In this document: positions 16,145 to 26,744 of the stretch, piece by piece
Numbering within the stretch: the stretch's first letter is position 1
How the letters are laid out: each line of letters begins with the position of its first letter
NCBI GenBank assembly: GCA_032191485.1
Contig: JAVDOI010000006.1
Location: 13,511,850-13,575,849, forward strand
DNA length: 64,000 bases
Reading direction: 5' to 3'
From: Leptoclinus maculatus
Taxonomy: Eukaryota; Chordata; Actinopteri; Perciformes; Stichaeidae
The notes under the pieces: generated by a model
What the model was told of the DNA's origin: nothing
The model's input: the letters and a program-made list of their open reading frames with translations, nothing else
The model's database searches: none
Made by a program: the position numbers and the translations under genes

Positions 16145-19104
16145 TCAGACCCCGTGGTTCTTATCGAGCCAAGGAAGGCAGTCCACTCCACAATGCTACA
16201 TCACTGCATAGCTGCGACATGTTTAACGACGAAGACTCTTTTTGGAAACGTCCCTCTTACGTGTCGTCAATACACGGGAGCCAAAATGTCTGTTAAAAGA
16301 ACAGAAGAAGAAAATGTGAATGAGCACTCTGTTCATAGCAGTTTGTCTAACAGCAGCTGCTGTACATGAGAGACTGACGCGATATGTTTGATCTCACCAT
16401 GTTAGTGCAGGCGCTGGCGAACGTCATGTATCTGGGGTTGAACTGCAGAGTGTTGATGGGTCCTGGATGTTTCCCATCCAGCACAGCGACCTTCATCCCG
16501 CTCTCAGTGCTCCAAACATGGACTCTCCCGTCCTCTGAGCCTGCACAGCAAGACACATTTTAACACACTGTCGCAACAGAGATCTTACAGGAAGAGACCA
16601 AAATATTAATATTAATTATTTAGGTTTACCAATCATGACAAACTGAGAGTCTGGAGTGAAGCAGGCTTCCAGGGAGATGCCTTTACTGTTGTTGTAGCCC
16701 TTAACATAAGCAAAGATAGACACCTTTAAGTAGTCATAGTAGGCTAATATACAGACAGGTGTGATTCAGTAGGTTTGTGGTAATGTGATTAAACTACTTT
16801 ACGTGTCTTACAGAAAAAGTGTGCAGCACAGATCCATTGAAAGCATTCAGGACACGAATCATCCCTCCGTTGGTGGAGATGAGAATCTGTTTCCCATCAT
16901 TACTGAATTTGAGTCCAGTCCAGTCACAGACGCGATTAAACCTCATATCAAAGGAGGCAAAGGGACCCTTTTCACAGAGAGATCACCTGTATTAATAATA
17001 CAGTATAACAGAAAAAAACAATAAAGCACAGTACATATAGTAATTTGCATTTTACCTTGTCAAACGCACGGAGGTCGTAGAGTTTAATGGCCTGTGATTC
17101 CACCCCTGCAGCAAATATCAGCCCATCAGGGTCAAAGGAACATACAGGTTTCCCAAGTGGATTAGTCAAACCCTGAAACACAAACACATACAAATAAATG
17201 CAAAAAAACAGAGCAAGAAGACGCAACAGGAAGTCTGGATGTTGATAGAGATATTGCACAAGTATTACCACATTTCATCCTTCCCAATTAATGACTGCAA
17301 TTTCTGTCATACATTGTTCATATTAATGTGTTTCCTTCAATTTGGTCTTTGTTTGCGGTTTAATGTCTTAAAGCATCGTGTTTTAGTTGAGAGGGTGGAT
17401 TTAAGTGTAGCAGTCAGGTCAGGGGACACCCAGTGGTCACAGGACAAATGATAATTAAAAAGGTGATTTGAAACTCAATGATGTGCAATAATTGAATGTG
17501 TAGTAATCTGGGAAGTCCTGCAGTAACAGCTCTAGCAGTAGCTGTAATCATACACTTGGGTATCTGTCCACAGAGAGCAGAGGAAGTGTAAGGTGCCAGC
17601 CCGACTACTCACTTGACAGTTTGGAGCACGCAGATCCCAGATCCGGATTGTTTCGTCCAACGAGCCCGAGATAAACGTATCATCTACTGGTGACATTGAG
17701 AGAGCAATAACTCTAAAATCACAAAAGAAACAAACTTTAACCATCAAATAATAAACCTTCATTCACGAGAAGCTAAACAAAGACCAGATAAGACAAGTGA
17801 AACATAATGACGACTGAGTAACTGGTTGCTGTGGAGAAAATAAATAAAGGCTTATATTCTGTGTTTATGCTGTTCAGAAATGTATTTTAAGAAATCTTTC
17901 TTTGTGTATTTGTAAAACTTTGATTAAACATATTTTTTTCCATATTTCTTATGAGCCTATTAAAATAACAACAGATGTAGGGAGTATAAAATGCACATTA
18001 TAGCTTCTTGGTTTGCACTAGAGCTGCAACAATTATACAAATTATTGATTGACAGAAAATTAACCGACAATATTTTGATAATCAATTAATAATGAATTAA
18101 GTACATTTTGGGGTAAAAGGCTTCTCAAATGTCATGATCTGCTGTTTTTCTTTGTCTTAACATTAAAGTAAACTAAATATCTTGAGTTTTAGACTGTTGA
18201 TTGAACAAAACAAGGCATTTGATGACTTGTGATGGGCATTTTTAGCTGTATTCTGATGTTTTATAGACCAAATAATTTTTGCAGCCCTAATGTTCATATA
18301 CTTTGATGGTACTTTTCCACCTAGTGTGCATACGTTGTATTCATAATTGCTTTGTGAGTGGACACTACATTACTACTTTGTTCACATTCATATACAGTAT
18401 GCCACATTTCTTTCCTTCCTTTTTTCCTCACCTTGCAGTGTGACCTGGGAAATACCTGATGAACTTGTTGTCAGTGAGTGACATATATCGGATGGTATCT
18501 ACAAGACACAAAATCCATATTTTATTTTCCAAAACATATCAGAGCACAAATATTTGTATTATGTTTCAGTTTATATTGTTTGTTGGCTGCTTTGTGCCAA
18601 CAGCCGACAGTCAGTATTGAGTTATTACCATCTAGTTTGTTGGAGCTGTAGACTACAGTCTGTGCATCTCCATGTGTGTAGTGGATGAGGTCTACTCCAT
18701 ACTTCTTGCTGAACATGGTCCTTTCAGGTCTGAGAAAAGACAGAATATTTAAACAGGTTAATCATTTGATCACCTGATGAAGTGAACATGCTGCACTGCC
18801 ATAATCCAGACACATCCATGTGGACCAATTCGTCTTAAATATTTAAACAATGTATGGGAATGTATCATTATTTTCATGTATTTGGGGCGTAAATGCATGA
18901 CACAGTTGCTGTTTTTAATGTAATGATAATATTGGCCACTTACTTTCCTTCTCGGATGTCATATAACACAATGCAGTCGTCGTCGCTACTTGATATTGCA
19001 TGTTCACCATTTGGGCTGAAGTCCACACAGTTGATTTTCTGTGCATTTTCTCGATATGTTCGAGCAACCCTGAAACTTCGTAACACGCTGTCTGTGATCT
19101 TCAT
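16145..19104 (-). CDS. wdr82: WDR82-like WD40 protein (divergent paralogue)
   Basis: Nine exons: 19104-18944, 18729-18629, 18498-18432, 17712-17613, 17172-17056, 16967-16812, 16699-16630, 16540-16398 and 16195-16145. They close to 321 aa (human WDR82 is 313). WDR82/Swd2 is a WD40 propeller subunit of the SETD1 H3K4 methyltransferase complex and of PP1-PNUTS-TOX4; it binds RNA polymerase II CTD phosphorylated on Ser5. Diagnostic segments are MKITDSVLRSFRVA, SPNGEHAISSSDDD, SKKYGVDLI, SMSPVDDTFISGSLDETIR, GKPVCSFDPDGLIFAAGV, DWTGLKFSNDGK and VAVLDGKHPGP. Many positions differ from the almost invariant vertebrate WDR82, and the final exon replaces the usual FWLPTIDD end with an unrelated 16-residue tail. 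It is therefore likely a second copy rather than the canonical gene. The last exon is inferred from a TAG acceptor and correct phase only. Confidence 0.88.
18018..18292 (+). repeat. Short 'GATTAATCG' fish repeat, copy 2, in wdr82-like intron 3
   Basis: It starts AGAGCTGCAACAATTATACA and ends TTTTTGCAGCCCT, an inverted GGGCTGCAA terminus. The internal block CTGCTGTTTTTCTTTGTCTT is shared with copy 1 at 15508-15835. Confidence 0.7.
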
Positions 19105-19909
19105 GTCTGCAGCTTTTTTATACAAAGGGACCTCTCCCTCAGCTCCCTCTGATTTAATGAAGCCCGCGAGTCGTTTCTCGCGTGTAATCTACAAGCAATA
19201 TCATTTAAGAGCCTTGACGCAAAATACAATCTTACATTTTCAGAAAAACAACAATGAAACCAAACGTTACAACCAGTTACAACATGCAGCCATAGAGCGA
19301 CTCGGCGTGACAACGGTACGCTTGGTTTGTACGTCATGGTGTGCCAGGGGGTCGGGGTCTCCAATCATCTACATTCAGTGGCCTCAACGAATCGGCTCGT
19401 GGCGGAGAGGGAAACAAGCGCACCTATTCTGGGAAAAAGGAAATACGACATACCTCTACAGGAAATGTTTGCTGCATGCATAGTTACAATGTAAAACCCC
19501 ATGTTTACATCTGGTTTTGAAGGTCAGATATATATTTTTCTACCAGCACTTGGATTTTATTTTTGTAGAGTGCATTTTGTTTGGAGCGGTTTGACTAAAT
19601 TGTGAGAGAAAATTGCTCGTAGTTTTTGTGATGTTTAATCCGGTGTATAACAACAAACAACCAAAGTCCAAAAAGTGCACTTATTTACCTGAACTCAAAT
19701 AAACTCAAACTCACTTTACAACTATTAAAATATTGGATTCATGTATTTTCTTGCTTTTCTTTGTGTGCGGAAAATAGTTTGTGCGCCTTTATTGCCTTTA
19801 TTCTGAAAGGTGCCGCCCGGAAGTTGGAAGCAGGAAACGGCAAGCATGTGTCCTCTGGAGTTTGTTTGTATCTCCAATCTTATGTGAACCGTCTTAACTG
19901 TGCTCCACA
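19105..19909. promoter_or_regulatory. Divergent promoter region between wdr82-like and rpusd4
   Basis: The two genes start head-to-head about 805 bases apart, with no other gene between. An ETS/GABP-type CCGGAAGT lies at 19817-19824, within 100 bases of the rpusd4 start, as is common for TATA-less promoters of mitochondrial protein genes. A shared promoter is inferred. Confidence 0.5.
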
Positions 19910-22851
19910 ATGAACCGCTGTAGAAGAATAGCTTGTAGTGACATTAAATCCGGTCTAACCGTCGCCTTCTCTCGGGTCAAACCGCCGACAAACTGCCGCA
20001 GGTGTCCGGAGGCAGCGCGGTTCCTCAGCCGGAGCCATGCCACTGCTGCTAAACCGGCTACAGGCTCCGACACGGAGGAGAAACCCCGGCTGAGGGCCAT
20101 TGACCTGGCGCAGAAGGTCCAGCAGGAGAAGTCGAAGCCACTGGCGGCAGAGCCTCCGCTGTCGGGCCAGCAGAAGAGGGTGATGGAGCTGAAACGGTTC
20201 AGTCTGCAGCTACAACATGTTCATCCCAACGTGCTGGCCAAGCACCTCCACAAAAGCGTGCTGTACCAGGACAAAGATGTAGTTGTCATCAACAAACCTT
20301 ATGGCGTTCCTGTCAGAGGTAAACATTATTGAATTACACTGATGTACACTGAGTATACGTTACAGTAAAAGTATGTGTTACATATCTTAAATGGCGTGTT
20401 GGATTTGGTTAAACAAAATGTATGGTGAATTTGTTTTGGGGGGGGCTGAAACGATTAGTTGATTAATCAATTAATCAATTGACCGAATAATTGTCAATTA
20501 ATCGTTTGTCATTATTCATGCTAATCTGTTTTGTGTTAACTTGAATATCTCTCTGTTTTGGACTCTTGGTTGGAAAAAAACATAAATTTTAAGTAGTCAC
20601 CTTTGGCTCTGGGGATTTCTGATATAGACCAAAAGATTATTCTGCAGATTAATGGATAATGGAAGCAAATCTTAAATTGCAGACCTAAATTACTTTGCAT
20701 ATCGGCCAACGTGCAATACTGTTATGCCCATACTGATGAGAATAATCAACTATTTTACGTACACGATATTGGTAGAAATGTCAAATCCTGCTGAAGTTGG
20801 AGAATCTGGACCTGAATACATGTACATTTGTGGTTGTTGCTCTCAGATGACAGTGGGGCCACATCCATCTCCTCTGTGCTTCCTGTTCTCTCCAAAATGA
20901 TGGAAGGGATGAAGATCAAGTCTGAGTCTCAGCTGCTCCCTTGTCTGAGGCTGGAGAAGGAAACAACTGGAGCTTTCCTGCTGGCCAGGAGTGAAAAAGT
21001 AGTGGAGCACATACTCAACCTTCACAGAAATAACCAAGTGCAGAGAAAGTACTGGTAAGATACAGTTGTAATGTGGGGATAGAAGAAAAAAGGTTAAATT
21101 CTTAACATGTTTGTTAGTCTCAATGTATTCACTGTTCCCGCTCAGGGTCATCACAGTCGGTGTACCCGTTCCATCAGAAGGAGTGATCGACATCCCCATC
21201 ATAGAGAGAGAGGTCACAGGCTCTCGGCCACACTACAAGGTGTCTCTTCTTCTGTGGTTTAAAAAAAAAAAAAGTACCAGTTTTAGCTCCAGAAATGCAA
21301 AGAGCTGCTTTCTTTTCTGTTTCATGTTAAACAGTAAATTGAACACTTTGTTTTTTTTCTGTCAAGATTTAACTTTCTGTATATTGGCTATTTACAGTTG
21401 TTGCAAGTAAATTATTAGTTTATCATTTTATAATTATTAAAGTTATTATAGAACTATTCATTTGAACTTTGATATTTTTTTCCAGATGGCTCTCAGTCCT
21501 CTTTTCAGAATGAATGATGCTGGCGACGGTGTGACCAAAGTCCGTGCCCATCGGCAGGCACATGCTGCAGTGACCAAGTACAGAGTGTTGGACAGCAGCA
21601 GTGGTTGCAGCCTCGTGGAGCTCCAGGCTTTTACTGGTAAGACTGGTGTTTTTTCGGTCACAGGAATTAAGTGCCAATTCATTTTGGTAAATTTCTTTTA
21701 AGAAGTCTTTTTTTTTTTTCTCTCTCTACATGTCTGCTTTCTTATGTCCACAGTAGGGAAGCACCAGATGAGGGTTCACATGGCACTTGCTCTGACGTGC
21801 CCCATTCTTGGTGACCACAAATATTCCCACTCGAGCAAACTGGCACCCCAGGTAAAATATGTTTGCAATGTGCCACATAGAACAGGTTTACAAGTAACGA
21901 ATGCCAGTAGAACGTTGGCGTCATACCGCCCCTTCAACAAGAGTGGTGTATCATCAGCTGCTCTTTGATCTCAGCTCTCGGCCACACTACATGACAATGA
22001 TACCTTAAACAAGAGTGGTGTATCATCAGCTGCTCTTTGATCTCAGCATTGATCAAATGAGAACAAACTGAGGGATATCCTTTAAAAGTCACACTGTGGG
22101 CGACTGTGGCTAAGTGGAGAACAGGGCCGTCTTTCAATCAGAGTATCGGCGGTTAGTTAGTCGCATGTCGATGTGTCCTTGTGCAAGACACTTAACCCCA
22201 AAAATTGCTCCTGTAGCTGTGCCTATGGTGTGATAGCATCTGAATTGTAAGTCGCTTTGGATAAAAGCGTCTGTTAAATGACTGTAATGTAATGTAATGG
22301 GATGAGCCAAGCGGCATCCTGTACTTTCATCTCCCTTCCACATAGCAAACATTTTGATTAGTTGTCTCATTGTACTACTTTAAGGTTGTGGCAACTATAA
22401 AACCAGCAACTCTTGTGGTCCTACTGATTCTGATTTTGGCATCCAAAACAGTGCCTTAGATCTGCTGGGTCATTTAATTCACCAGCATGTCAAGTGTGGA
22501 AAATAAGTTTTCATTGCTTGCACTTGGGTATATTATTAAACATACACAAATAGGATTGAAGGACCTACATTTCTGCAAGAGCTCACTTTCTGTCACTAAG
22601 TATCAGTGTCTTACATAATAAATCACTAATCTGTTCATTTTGGTGCACAGAAATTACCAGAACGTGTGCTGGGAAAGCTTGGACTGGAACAGAGCAAGAT
22701 CCGGTACCTTCCTCTTCATGTGCATGCTCGACAGCTGACGCTGCCAGGAACCAATCGAGCCGACATAAGCGTGTCCTGTCCCCTACCAAAGTACTTCACA
22801 CAAACATTGAATCGACTGCATTTAACTCTTCCTGATGAAAAGGACTATTAA
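19910..22851 (+). CDS. rpusd4: Mitochondrial RNA pseudouridine synthase RPUSD4, altered active site
   Basis: Six exons: 19910-20318, 20847-21054, 21146-21239, 21486-21636, 21754-21851 and 22651-22851, closing to 386 aa. RPUSD4 is an RluA-family pseudouridine synthase of mitochondrial RNA granules that modifies 16S rRNA and a mitochondrial tRNA and is needed for mitoribosome assembly. An Arg-rich N-terminus without acidic residues fits a mitochondrial presequence. Family segments are QLQHVHPNVLAKHL, VVVINKPYGVPVRG, VRAHRQAHAAVTKY, GKHQMRVHMALAL, CPILGDHKYS, LGLEQSKIRYLPLHVHARQL and a PLPKYF near the end. At the catalytic motif, normally HRLDKETTG, this gene encodes L170-R-L-E173-KETTG, so the nucleophilic Asp is Glu and the preceding His is Leu. 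Everything else is intact. The gene may be modified in activity or catalytically dead. A polyadenylation signal follows at 22967-22972. Confidence 0.94.
20441..20692 (+). repeat. Short 'GATTAATCG' fish repeat, copy 3, in rpusd4 intron 1
   Basis: It starts GGGGCTGAAACGATTAGTTG and is followed by tandem GATTAATCAATTAATC words. It ends near AAATTGCAGACCTAAA, with an inverted terminus (TTGCAG). It is diverged from copies 1 and 2. Confidence 0.6.
21936..22047 (+). repeat. 40-bp tandem duplication carrying an exon-3-derived 18-mer, in rpusd4 intron 5
   Basis: Positions 21936-21975 and 22008-22047 are identical 40-base copies. The spacer between them begins with GCTCTCGGCCACACTACA (21974-21991), which exactly matches rpusd4 exon 3 at 21220-21237. 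It looks like template-switch or repair filler DNA copied from the exon. Confidence 0.85.
22093..22299 (+). mobile_element. tRNA-derived SINE with UnaL2-type 3' tail
   Basis: The 5' part reads GCGACTGTGGCTAAGTGGAG, which resembles a tRNA head with an A box. The 3' part contains TCGCTTTGGATAAAAGCGTC followed by (TAATG)n-like tails at about 22275-22300. CGCTTT-GGATA-AAAGCG is the stem-loop with GGAUA loop known from eel UnaL2 LINEs and the SINEs they mobilise. The B box is degraded. Confidence 0.8.
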
Positions 22852-22966
22852 TAACCACTTCAGCAATCCAAGTGCTGTCTAAATGTATTGGACATCAGCT
22901 GTGAAGGATGTCGGACTGCAACGTGGGGGAGAAGTGTATCATGTGTGCCATTTGAGTTAAATGGGA

Positions 22967-22972
22967 AATAAA
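22967..22972 (+). terminator. Polyadenylation signal of rpusd4
   Basis: AATAAA 116 bases after the stop codon, followed by TG-rich sequence (ATGATGTTGTG) that fits a downstream element. Confidence 0.75.
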
Positions 22973-23624
22973 ATGATGTTGTGCTGCAGTCCTAAAACAT
23001 TAACATTATTGCCCTTCCGGTTCTTTCGTCTCAAAGTCAATTTTTTTTTTGTTTATGGATTTTTTAAAATAAGATCTGTGTTTGGGGAGTAAGCTGTAGG
23101 TAGGTGTCGTCACTGCCAAGATGGCGATGGCCAAAACCACCAACAGCTCTTCAGAAACCTATTGTGGTGTCATGGAAAATAACCATATTTTATACAGTCT
23201 GTGGTTTTCACATGTTGGAGTTATTTAAGATGATCGAATGTATGATCAAACCTTTCATCATTTGTGTAGCGCTCCCTGAGGAGCTTTTCTAACCACATTC
23301 ATGAACGACATGTCACCTTGATATGTTTTTATGGTGCACATCCAATTAAACTGCTATAATCACGATATAATATTTACAAGTGCAAACAGCCAGCAGCAAA
23401 TTATATCAATAAGAACACTCTCTTATATGTCACTTTATTTGTATGGTACCTTTCGTGCAAACATTTTGTAGTTCTTCACATACAAAAATATATAAATGCT
23501 CTCTATGTGTGTTTTAAATAATAAATAAAATTGACTTCTGTAGATTCTTGTCACATTGTGCCGCTGTCAATCGAATTAAAAGTAAATATATATAAAATGG
23601 GAAGTCCGCCTTTAAAGCCTAGTT

Positions 23625-23880
23625 GTTTTCATAGAGTGCTGCAGGGACGACGTATTCATGTAAATTAGCTTCGCACTGGTTCCCTCAACAAGAAGCCAAT
23701 GGGATTTTCCATTAGTTTTCAGATTATTGCAGAGAATGAGCTCTTTAGCAAACAAATGTTTATGAAATTTACAACTTTTATTCAGCCCGATAATCTTCAC
23801 AAATGAACACCACTTTTATGATTTTTTTGTTTAACCGTAAATGAAATCGCCAGAAGTATAAAGCTAATGTTGGACCATAA
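23625..23880 (+). repeat. Dispersed repeat family X, copy 1
   Basis: It shares with copies at 25475-25650 (inverted) and 62105-62352 the ordered words AAGCCAATGGGATT, ATTGCAGA/ATTTCAGA, GCAAACAAATGT and GATAATCTTCACAAAT, then CACTTTTATGATTTTTT. Its left edge CATAGAGTGCTGCAGG is the reverse complement of the right edge of the 62.3-kb copy, which suggests a terminal-inverted-repeat element. Confidence 0.75.
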
Positions 23881-25474
23881 ACAAACTACACCACAGTCGC
23901 ATGTCCTCAGCGTCACCACCACTAAGCTAAAGGCGGAGTAGTGTTTGGCGTGATGACGTTTCGTAGTCTCATTTAGTTACTTGTTAGCAACCGCCTTTTT
24001 TAAGACTTGGCGTATTTTATCAGTAGGCATTCTCTGATATTACCCACCGCAGGTCATCAATCCTCATCCCCCAGGAATTTAAAATCATTTATAGATAAAA
24101 ACCGAGTTGATACTCATGGTCAATGACGAACATGTACCGTTGATCCAACCTCCAGACATCAGAACCTCCATGATGCTGATTAATCATCCTGACTTCAGTT
24201 AAAAAGTGGAAACCGTCGCGTGAATGTAGCATCCTGCTGAATGGCCATCTGGCTCTCAATCAGCGAAGCTCCCTTTTTGTCAGTCAAGTGTTTTGACTAA
24301 CTTGTTTTTGGTGGTTTATGAAGCTTTTACATCATTTCTATTTGATGAGATGAGATTCCTGAGATGACACATGCTGTCATAGCTGCATGAACAGAAACAT
24401 GAATTTGCAAACCTGAAATAGTTTGGTAATATGTGTAATAAATTCATTGTCACATCAATAATAACTTTATTCTACAACATGATAATGTTGTTTTTTCAAC
24501 CAGAGGTTATGGCTTTAATGCCAGCCAGGCAGAATGAAGCTCTGTCTGTCCTAACAGTTGGTAGTACTTTACTGAAGGCCTTTCCTTTACACTGGTGACT
24601 CTACAGCCACCTGAAGGCAGCGGGTCTCTAACTGGAGAGAAGTCAGGCCACAGTCACGCGTGGCAGATCCACTGGTTACATTATGTGCAACCAGCCTCAT
24701 ACAATAATCCGTTTTGATTAATTATTCTACATTGTTTTTTTCTGCTCATCAACATACCTGTTGGAGACTGACACATTGGAAACATTTCACAAACAAATTG
24801 TGAATCACTGAAAACTTCACGCTCTGCGTATTACTCCCTCAGGACCGTTCTTTCTGATTCCATCTCGTGTCCAAGTGTGCCGAGGGAGCCTGGCTATGAA
24901 ATTACCAAAAGTACGTTTGACTCGCTCCCGCTGGGTTTCGTTGGTCGATATCTCAGGAACGCTTTGAGGGAATTTCTCAGAAATTTGGCACAAACCTCCA
25001 CTCAAGGATGAACTTAAGAATTCATGGGTTATTAATGACAAATTCACAGAACTGTCTAGTTGGATAAAATGAGGTGACGGCGTTTTGGACAGACTGGTTG
25101 TAGGAGGCATACAACCCCAATGTGGCAATTCTAGTCTTTTTAAGTTTTTAGCAACAGCTGAGCTTGTTACAGCTTCAAATATCCTCGATCATATTGTTTA
25201 TCATGCCGTCATATTATTTCCACAAAGGTTTCAGATGTTCTAAACAAAATGGGTGTGCATATCAATGGAGTTATAGATATCAGGTATAAATAAGCCTTCT
25301 TTCTCTGCGTTAGAGAATGTTTGTATGGTGTGACATATGTTAACGTCGGGATTGCGTTTCTCTGGGGTTTTACCTTCATGTTACAACACTGACTGATTGA
25401 ATTGTGCGAGTCACACGGTCAACGTGTTTGAGTTGGCAGCCCTGTCACTAAGATGAATTACACTGAAGTTGTGT

Positions 25475-25650
25475 TCATTTGTGAAGATTAGCTTAAGTAA
25501 CATAACGTGATGAGTATCGTAAACCTGTTTGCCACCGTGATATTTTCTGCAATAAGCCAACGGAAAAATCCCATTGGCTTTTTAGTGCGATACTAACTTC
25601 CGGGTTGACCCACAAAAATGCATCATCGCTGCACCACTCGGTTGTGAAGT
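25475..25650 (-). repeat. Dispersed repeat family X, copy 2 (inverted)
   Basis: The reverse complement reads GGAAGTTAGTATCGCACT, AAAAAGCCAATGGGATT, TTATTGCAGAAAATAT and GCTAATCTTCACAAATGAAC, in the same order as copy 1. It faces copy 1 at about 1.6 kb distance. Confidence 0.75.
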
Positions 25651-26744
25651 TATAAATTATCAGACGAAAAATGACTGAACAGTGCCATACAACTAATTTT
25701 TAGTAATAATAATAATAATTAAAAAAAAGGAAGCAGAACTGTATCACAACTATTTTTGTCAATGTAGTAATGCAAATGTAGTCATCTCATGGGAGGCACC
25801 AATAGGGTTTGGATAATGTTGGTGTGACAAGTCATTCTTGAAAAGGCCCCAAACTAATCCTTAATTCAAAGTTCAGAGTTGCATTTCCACAGACAGCTTA
25901 GCGTTAAAAACTCTTCAATTTTGAATTGTCATGACTTTTGATACAAGGATTAACACTGTGTTAGCTAAACAAAGGCGTTTCCGTCTGTATGTCCCGTTTA
26001 ATAACCTACTATACATACATACAGGAATAGGTTGGCAAAAATCCTTGAATGGTGTTCAAGTCACTAGCTTTGACCTGAGAAAAATATGTTTCCAATATCC
26101 TGAATGACTACAATATAGCACTTTGACCGTGTGAATATCTGAGGATCTACTCACTCAATGATCCACAAGCGTAAATTATGACGTAATTTTTTAAAACAGG
26201 CACAAGTTCTTCAGCTTTGAACGTATCAATACATGATCCAAAATGCAGTCAGTATACAAAAAAAACAACAAGTTGTGAGAAGTGGTCCCTGTAACTGTCC
26301 ATTAAGATGTCATGTAGTTGGACTTTGAAGAGACTATTTGGTAAATGGTCTGTGAGGTTAAGTAGAGAAAGGTTAAATATCCTCATATTGTTTTGATACT
26401 TTTACAGAAAAAAAATGTACCATCTCTGCAGAGCTCAGAGTACAGGAGGTCAATCATAGTCCAGCAGGCGTGAGACTAACGTCTCCCTTACTTGCCAGTT
26501 TAAAGGTTACAGAGGCAATGGCTTACAAAGGTAGTCAAGGGACAGAACGGTCCAACCAATCAGCGGAAAACAGAAAAAGAAATATCTTTGCTGTTGTGAC
26601 GCAGTCCTCAGAGAGAAATAATGATTGATCCCTTTGATTTGAGATGATGGTCATTGGGGTTTATAGAATCAGGATGGATACTGCATAGTCAACAATCAGT
26701 GACAGGAGACCAAGTTCCCACGAGTCCAGTCAGTCTTCTCAAAT

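Larger units (their letters stand above)
22973..26744. other. rpusd4-qrich1 intergenic region, repeat-rich
   Basis: The two genes converge here. No coding exon is recognised. It contains two inverted copies of a dispersed repeat (23625-23880 and 25475-25650). Around 24930-25040 there is a tract (ATATCTCAGGAACGC, AATTTGGCACAAAC, CTCAAGGATGAACT) that I recognise as a common fish interspersed repeat of unknown class. The open frame at 24817-25128 (reverse) is a shadow of that repeat. Some of 26000-26744 is presumably qrich1 3' UTR. Confidence 0.5.

Noticed and set aside
18893..19483. A 196-codon forward frame over the wdr82-like first exon
   Set aside because: It is the antisense shadow of wdr82-like exon 1; the reverse strand carries the conserved protein.
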